DNA from: an uncultured Planctomycetales bacterium
Lineage (GTDB): Bacteria; Planctomycetota; Planctomycetia; Pirellulales; S012-138
Assembly: GCA_937982665.1 (NCBI GenBank)
Contig: CALJLD010000132.1
Span: 1 to 20,082 of the forward strand
Reading direction: 5' to 3'
DNA: 20,082 nucleotides
The position numbers and the translations under genes are program-made. Of the stretch, positions 15,223-20,082 are shown one piece after another. Each line of letters opens with the position of its first letter. The stretch's first letter is position 1. A model generated the notes under the pieces. It ran no database searches. It had not been told where the DNA came from and was given only the letters and a program-made list of their open reading frames with translations.

Positions 15223-16800
15223 TCAAAAGCCATGCCTGCCGAATTCTTCCAGGATTCCACTACCTGCCCCTAAGATCAAGATGCAGATGGCAATTGCCGC
15301 AATTTTCAGCCGACCGCTGTAATAGCCCTTGGTGGCCGTATCGACCCGAAAATACCCGTAAATAGTGGCGACAAAGGCCAGGCACATGCCTGCGATGACC
15401 CCAAAGAATCCGATGCGATCGCCGACGACTTCATTCTTGTATCGTTCTCGGATCTCTTCGTTAACTTCAGGAGTGAAGACGAGGCGGCCATAGGTGATGT
15501 CCATCTCGTTACCACCGTCATCGATCGCGGTGTCGCCAGGCTCGGTGTATTGGACCTTGAGGATCTTGTCGCGGATCTCAGCGTAAGAGAGATTCACGTG
15601 CCGGCTTGCGCCGCGTTCCAGCAACTCATAATCGATGTAGTGGTTCACGCGCGCCTGGACTTGCTGGCGGAACTCCTCGAGCCGGCCTTCCAGGTTGTTC
15701 TTGTGATGCGCTTCGGTTCGGACGGTTGTGTAGAACGCGCTGCTGTCAACTGCCTTGTAATCTTGAGCTCCCTTGATCCAACTGCCACGCTCCTTCTTTT
15801 CGGCTTCTTCATCGTACGCGGGATCATTGTATGGATAGACCGCGTAAACGGGTAATTCTGTGCTGACTGGCACGGCGGCATCGGGCGCAGGGTTGGGGTT
15901 GTCAACTTGCTGCGGCGGTGCGGGAACGTCCTCGGCAACCTGAGCGTTGACGCCGGCTGCCGCGTTCTCTGTGTTGGATTCCGTGTTTGAAGAATTATTG
16001 GAGTTGGAGTTGGAATTCGATTGTGCGGCGACCTGTTGATGGATTTCGATTTGGCCCGGAGGATCCAGATTGGTCAAGAGATCATCCGCGGCTGCCAAGG
16101 TTGCCACAAACTGGCGGTCCACTGGCACCGGCATTCCATCTTTCATCAATTGAGCGAGCACAGTTCCGCGGACTTGCAACTTATCGGCGTCAACGCCGCG
16201 TTCCAAACGAATGGGCATGGTCCAAATTACGCGGCCATTGTGGAACAAGAATGGACCATCCATCAGCGGCTCAGACTCCGGGCGCGGACTGCCGGCGATC
16301 TTGTATTTCCAATCTGCCTGGGCAAGCTTGAGTTGCGAAACAGAGTGGATGGCGGAACGGTCGCGAGGTCGCCCCAATGCGAAGATGCGCCATTGAGGGT
16401 CAACATCAACTGCCACGCGAACCAGCGTGTTGCCATCTTCGTCCGGGGGCAAAAAGACAGCCTGGCAATTAACCAGGTCTTGCCCATGCTCATGAGCAAA
16501 CTCTGTGTTGACTTGCGGGAACGCATGCATGGGCACGCCTTCCCACTCATCGCCATGCCAACCCTGGGCGAATCCAAACTCTTCGTGGCTTTGCACACCC
16601 TCACGTGATTTCACGACGCTTCGATGAGACTTGAGCGCGAAAACCACAGCGCCAACGGCCAGCATCACCATGACGAAGCCCACAAACTTTGCGCCGCCAC
16701 CGGAGCAACGACGTTTGCCCATCATGGAAAACAAGAACGCGATCGCAACTGCGATGATGACGAATTCTATCGGTCCGAGTGATACGCCGTTGATTCTCAC
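15223..16800 (-). CDS. Membrane protein with four helices and a DsbD-alpha-like extracytoplasmic segment
   Basis: The protein has 525 residues from GTG 16800, supported by AAGGA 8 bases upstream. Two helices at the N-terminus (12-27 and 37-57) and two at the C-terminus (463-483 and 497-515) flank a large soluble region. Residues 125-240 alternate strands in a way that resembles the N-terminal domain of DsbD (VDVDPQWRIFALG, VLAQLMKDGMPVPVDRQF); this is a tentative match, and no redox Cys pair is seen. Residues 258-315 are a low-complexity linker of Ser, Asn and Pro. Residues 340-455 are charged and probably helical. The gene follows the kinase by 125 bases without an evident terminator, so it may be a partner or substrate of the kinase (inference). 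Confidence 0.78.
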   Translation of the reverse strand: MRINGVSLGPIEFVIIAVAIAFLFSMMGKRRCSGGGAKFVGFVMVMLAVGAVVFALKSHRSVVKSREGVQSHEEFGFAQGWHGDEWEGVPMHAFPQVNTEFAHEHGQDLVNCQAVFLPPDEDGNTLVRVAVDVDPQWRIFALGRPRDRSAIHSVSQLKLAQADWKYKIAGSPRPESEPLMDGPFLFHNGRVIWTMPIRLERGVDADKLQVRGTVLAQLMKDGMPVPVDRQFVATLAAADDLLTNLDPPGQIEIHQQVAAQSNSNSNSNNSSNTESNTENAAAGVNAQVAEDVPAPPQQVDNPNPAPDAAVPVSTELPVYAVYPYNDPAYDEEAEKKERGSWIKGAQDYKAVDSSAFYTTVRTEAHHKNNLEGRLEEFRQQVQARVNHYIDYELLERGASRHVNLSYAEIRDKILKVQYTEPGDTAIDDGGNEMDITYGRLVFTPEVNEEIRERYKNEVVGDRIGFFGVIAGMCLAFVATIYGYFRVDTATKGYYSGRLKIAAIAICILILGAGSGILEEFGRHGF

Positions 16801-16925
16801 GGTAGAGTTCCTTGCTCATCAACGATGTGCAAAAGTTCCTGAAGCCCCAAATAGCTTTCGCTCTTAACTTGTCTTCGCCAATAACGTCCGATTCTTGCGA
16901 CTTCAGACCATTCTTGCGCGAAACC

Positions 16926-18950
16926 TTAAACTTGTGTGTAAACGCCAACTTTGACCAATGGATCGCCGTTTTGCCCATTGGCAGCCATGCGGGAGTGTGG
17001 GTCCATCCACGGCGCGGCCAGTTGAATGCTGACAGCCATGGAAGCGGCGACCATCATTCCCCACGGTTGTGGGAACGGGAAGACGGATCCCAGCAGGAAT
17101 GCCCACAGCACGGCAACGCCGCTTGCCCACAAGCTGAATCGACTCCAGCGAAGCGGATCCGCCTGTTTCCACCACCGCAGGATGGGGAGCAGGAAAGCGA
17201 AGTACATTAAGTGGACCTTCAAGGCGCCAATGTTCGTGAGCACGGCATTCCAATCGCCGGCAATATTCCACATGAATTCCGAATTGGGATTCAGATCGAC
17301 CATCAAGACGGACTGAATCAGCCAGGAGAGGCCACCCAAACCCAATCCAACACACAGCAAAACGAAGCGCCGCAGAATGGGTTCACCCTTGGTGCCTTCC
17401 CACAGCTTCGCGGGAATGAGCACACCCCAAGCGCCTGCGACGGAGATCAACAACAGCCACGCGAAATGCTCGGCCCCGGCAGCAGCGCCAAACAGCAGCG
17501 TCATCACAACGGCCACTGTCGCGGCAACGGCCACGGACATCAAAAGCGAACCCAACAGATCACTGAAACGCTCTCGGACGGGCTTGATTGGCAACGCCGC
17601 CAGCGAACGTTCCGGCCGACCTTGACTTCGCGGCGTGCGATGAGCAACCGGAACCGCTGGTGCACCTTGATTACGCACCGGCGGTGGACCACCAGCGCGC
17701 TTTGGCGGCGGAGGACCAGGTCTAGGCGCAGCAGCCGCGCTGGCGGGAGTTGGGCTGCTTGAGCCTACGATCATCGCGCGGATGCAATAATAGATGCCGT
17801 AGAAGATCAGGAAGAAGACCGTCGCCGTGACCCACAATTGTGAAGTGAAGACAAGGACGATCACCCCGAGGATTGTCAGTATCACGCGGAGCGGCTTCGG
17901 AATATTGGCTTCATTCCAAGCGTCCCGCATTTGTGCGGCCGTACTGCGGATCGCCCGCCAGATGGGCTCGCCTTCGTCCACAGCTTCCAGAACCGGCGCG
18001 CCTGCGGCTGCCGTGGCAGCGGCAACAGGAACAGCGCGAGGTCGCGGAGGCGGAGGACCACCAGCGGCGCCACTTTTTGGCAAGTCCGCCAGCATCTCAT
18101 GTACGTTGCGATAGCGCCGCTCTTCGTCCTTTGTCAGCGCTTTGGCAATGACGGAACGATACGGCTCGGAAATCCCGCTCAGGTCCGGCTCAGCGGTCAG
18201 GTGCTTCATCAGCACTTCCGCAACGCTTTCGCCCTCAAACGGCACGCGTCCGGTCAACATCTCATACAAGATGATGCCCAAGGCATACACGTCCACCTCT
18301 TTGCCGTAGCGCCCTTTGGCGACTTCCGGGGCCATGTAATGGACGGTGCCTACGCTCTCGGTTTGGCCGCTGCGGCGACTGGCCGAAATGAACTTGGACA
18401 GACCGTAGTCGCCAATCTTGACGGTGCCGTCATCGTCAAAGATGTTGCCCGGCTTGAGATCGCGATGCACGATGCCCTGATCATGCAGGTAAGCCACGCC
18501 CGCACCAATCCCGCGCATCCAATGCAGCACCTGGTCAATCGGCATGCCCTGCGGATTGCGGTCAACAACATCGCCCAGGCTTTCGCCCCGGACATATTCC
18601 ATCACCACCCAGGCGTCTTCGTTATCGTCCTGGCGAACATCAAACAGGCCGATCAGATTGTTGTGCTTGAGGTTCAAGCATTGCATCACGCCGCGAAGTT
18701 CCACATCCAGATTGCGGCGGATCAGCTTGAGCGCCACTTCTTTCCCAGCGTCGCTGGTGGCGTAATAAACTTCGCCAAAACCACCCCGACCTACGCCGCG
18801 CTTGATCGCATATCCGTCAAGCGGTCGCGACCCGCTGGGATACGCGAACTTCATCGAGCCGCCCGAAGGTGGGCTCGGTTCGCCGGCAGTTGTCGCTCGA
18901 AGGTCCATTGGTTCACCACGGGGTTCCAAAGTAGCGTTTTTCATTTCCAT
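16926..18950 (-). CDS. Membrane Ser/Thr protein kinase with polytopic C-terminal module
   Basis: A Hanks-type kinase of 674 residues from ATG 18950; ATG 18944 and GTG 18968 are also in frame. The glycine loop is GVGRGGFGEV (52-61), the ATP Lys is Lys75 (ALKLI), the catalytic loop is HRDLKPGN (162-169, Asp164), the magnesium motif is DYG (181-183) rather than DFG, and APE is at 207-209. All key catalytic residues are present, so it should be active. A Pro/Ala-rich linker follows, then membrane segments near 355-392, a second Pro-rich linker (about 404-455), and around six more helices up to residue 650. Most bacterial kinases have a single helix and an external sensor; here the polytopic module may be the sensor or transducer. 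The FHA protein gene lies 67 bases upstream, suggesting a phospho-signalling pair. Confidence 0.93.
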   Translation of the reverse strand: MEMKNATLEPRGEPMDLRATTAGEPSPPSGGSMKFAYPSGSRPLDGYAIKRGVGRGGFGEVYYATSDAGKEVALKLIRRNLDVELRGVMQCLNLKHNNLIGLFDVRQDDNEDAWVVMEYVRGESLGDVVDRNPQGMPIDQVLHWMRGIGAGVAYLHDQGIVHRDLKPGNIFDDDGTVKIGDYGLSKFISASRRSGQTESVGTVHYMAPEVAKGRYGKEVDVYALGIILYEMLTGRVPFEGESVAEVLMKHLTAEPDLSGISEPYRSVIAKALTKDEERRYRNVHEMLADLPKSGAAGGPPPPRPRAVPVAAATAAAGAPVLEAVDEGEPIWRAIRSTAAQMRDAWNEANIPKPLRVILTILGVIVLVFTSQLWVTATVFFLIFYGIYYCIRAMIVGSSSPTPASAAAAPRPGPPPPKRAGGPPPVRNQGAPAVPVAHRTPRSQGRPERSLAALPIKPVRERFSDLLGSLLMSVAVAATVAVVMTLLFGAAAGAEHFAWLLLISVAGAWGVLIPAKLWEGTKGEPILRRFVLLCVGLGLGGLSWLIQSVLMVDLNPNSEFMWNIAGDWNAVLTNIGALKVHLMYFAFLLPILRWWKQADPLRWSRFSLWASGVAVLWAFLLGSVFPFPQPWGMMVAASMAVSIQLAAPWMDPHSRMAANGQNGDPLVKVGVYTQV

Positions 18951-19017
18951 CTGTCCAGCGATTGCCACCGTTGATCTGCCAAAGACTTCATGGTTGGCAT
19001 TCGCTTGCGTAACTCAT

Positions 19018-20082
19018 TCATTCGCCCAAATCTTCCAAGCTCATCGAAAACTCTTCCGCCGCAATTTGCGCGTTCCTGGGAAGCGGCGACTCACTGTCAT
19101 AGGGCTGCCCGTTAACTTCCAAGTTCTCTTCGCTGCGACAATGCAACGCCTCGCCGCGATGAAACAGCACCGCGTTGGTCTTCCAGTCGCGGCAAACAAC
19201 ATGACTGTTGGCTTCCGGACCCAGGATCAAGCTGTCCGCCATCAAAATGATGCCGTCACAGGCAGGTTGGGTTCGGTGCGAACTGGCAAGTTGCAGTGTC
19301 GCGGTCGCGGAATACGGATGCGATTGACGGAAGATCAACCGGACGCCGCTACCCAATTCAATCACGGCACGGTCCGACAACGACATCGCTTCGCTGATGG
19401 ATTTCCCATTCAGGCGGGCCTGGCGATTGGGGACCAGCAAGTACCCGTCACCGCAACGTTTGATACTGGCGTGCCGGTGCGAAAGGTCACCCAAAATCGG
19501 AATGTCCACGCGTCGTGCCGTCGATGGCTGACCGATAATCAGATCGTCGCCTTCGCAGACGAGGAATCCGCCGACACCATCAATCCAAAGCTGAAAGCGA
19601 GGGCTGGCCGGCGCGATATCCGTATCGACCACATTCTGGTGGCCAACTTTGGTATCGCCATTTGTGCGAACTGGCGTCAGACCGGAGAACGAAGGCATCT
19701 TCGCGCCAACGGTCTTCCAAGCCTTGCTGCGCGCTTGCGCGGCGATCGCGTCGTGCGGCGCGAGATCAAGCACGCTTTCGGAAGCGGTCACAACCGCCGT
19801 CCAGTCTTCTGCGGCCATCGCGCGATGCAGGTCTTCGCGCGCCGATCGCAACAGGTGTTCTTTGTCTTCGGCGGTCAGCCGCAGTTCTTCCAGCCAGTCC
19901 AGGTCAGACCGTAAGGCCTTCGCTGCCGCGTACAGGCGTTCCGCGTCGCGGTATTTGCCTTCGCGGCAATACTCTTTCGCGCGACACATCTTGCGAGCGA
20001 TTTGTTGCAATTCGCGAACAGGGCCGGTGTCCAACTTGCGGCGTTGCAGTGTATTCAAGCGTTCCAACGCGGAGGAAGTGTC
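19018..20082 (-). CDS. FHA-domain protein with helical N-terminal repeats (partial, N-terminus missing)
   Basis: The frame is open to the right edge, so the true start lies beyond it; a TTG at 20067 is in frame but unconvincing. Of 354 visible residues, 20-120 look like TPR-type helical repeats (CREGKYRDAERLYAAAKAL, then AMAAEDWTAVVTASESVLDL). Residues 175-254 form an FHA domain (LIIGQ, DLSHRHASI, LNGKSIS, LSDRAVIELG). Residues 278-350 resemble a second FHA (SLILGPEANSHVV, LEVNGQPYD). FHA domains bind phosphothreonine. In the first one the Arg after the conserved Gly is Gln (185), and the SRxH motif reads SHRH (201-204), so binding may be altered. The protein is cytoplasmic. It is next to the kinase on the same strand and is probably its reader or partner. 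Confidence 0.85.
   Translation of the reverse strand, partial: DTSSALERLNTLQRRKLDTGPVRELQQIARKMCRAKEYCREGKYRDAERLYAAAKALRSDLDWLEELRLTAEDKEHLLRSAREDLHRAMAAEDWTAVVTASESVLDLAPHDAIAAQARSKAWKTVGAKMPSFSGLTPVRTNGDTKVGHQNVVDTDIAPASPRFQLWIDGVGGFLVCEGDDLIIGQPSTARRVDIPILGDLSHRHASIKRCGDGYLLVPNRQARLNGKSISEAMSLSDRAVIELGSGVRLIFRQSHPYSATATLQLASSHRTQPACDGIILMADSLILGPEANSHVVCRDWKTNAVLFHRGEALHCRSEENLEVNGQPYDSESPLPRNAQIAAEEFSMSLEDLGE

Noticed and set aside
17931..19914. Two long plus-strand frames (347 and 370 codons) opposite the kinase and FHA genes
   Set aside because: They lie opposite well-recognised domains and show no motifs of their own, so they are shadow frames.
1..20082. CRISPR arrays, insertion sequences, tRNA or rRNA genes
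   Set aside because: No spaced direct repeats of suitable length, transposase motifs, cloverleaf-like sequences or rRNA segments were seen.

Overview
The window looks like a chromosomal segment of a planctomycete, probably a Pirellula/Rhodopirellula-type bacterium. This rests on the kind of genes present: a large von Willebrand factor A (VWA)/glutamine-amidotransferase-like membrane protein next to a MoxR ATPase, a Ser/Thr kinase with a large membrane module beside an FHA protein, an ECF sigma factor with a small soluble Cys/His anti-sigma-like partner, a zinc-free bL33, weak or absent Shine-Dalgarno sequences, and a moderately GC-rich composition. I could run no database search, so the lineage is an inference. 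I see no mobile element, CRISPR array, rRNA or tRNA.

Layout. Positions 1-2773 are read on the + strand: the 3' end of a gene with an Asn/Asp/Gly-rich tail, a secreted coiled-coil protein closed by a clear intrinsic terminator (1633-1675), and a small membrane protein. From 2885 to the right edge every gene is on the - strand. In transcription order (right to left) these are: FHA protein (runs off the right edge), Ser/Thr kinase, four-helix membrane protein, ECF sigma factor, anti-sigma-like protein, a membrane gene broken by a one-base frameshift, an archaeal-type phosphoglucosamine/phosphohexomutase, a tandem-ACT protein with its own good promoter, a small membrane protein, a secreted mono-haem protein with a terminator, ribosomal protein bL33, DNA polymerase III delta (holA), the VWA/GATase-like membrane protein, and the MoxR ATPase, which converges on the + strand block.

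Functional groups. FHA + kinase (+ the following membrane protein) form a probable phospho-signalling unit. Sigma + anti-sigma are 8 bases apart and form a regulatory pair. bL33 and holA are housekeeping genes and may be co-transcribed. The VWA protein and MoxR fit the known MoxR/VWA partnership, although no DUF58 gene lies between them. The mutase could supply glucosamine-1-phosphate for envelope precursors. The tandem-ACT protein is probably a small-molecule sensor. The remaining genes have no function I can name.

Nothing here is a clear new defence or mobile system. The most notable points are the mono-haem secreted protein of unknown family, the FHA/kinase/membrane module with altered FHA residues, the VWA-MoxR pair without DUF58, the frameshifted membrane gene, and several short ordered repeats and palindromes in the intergenic regions.
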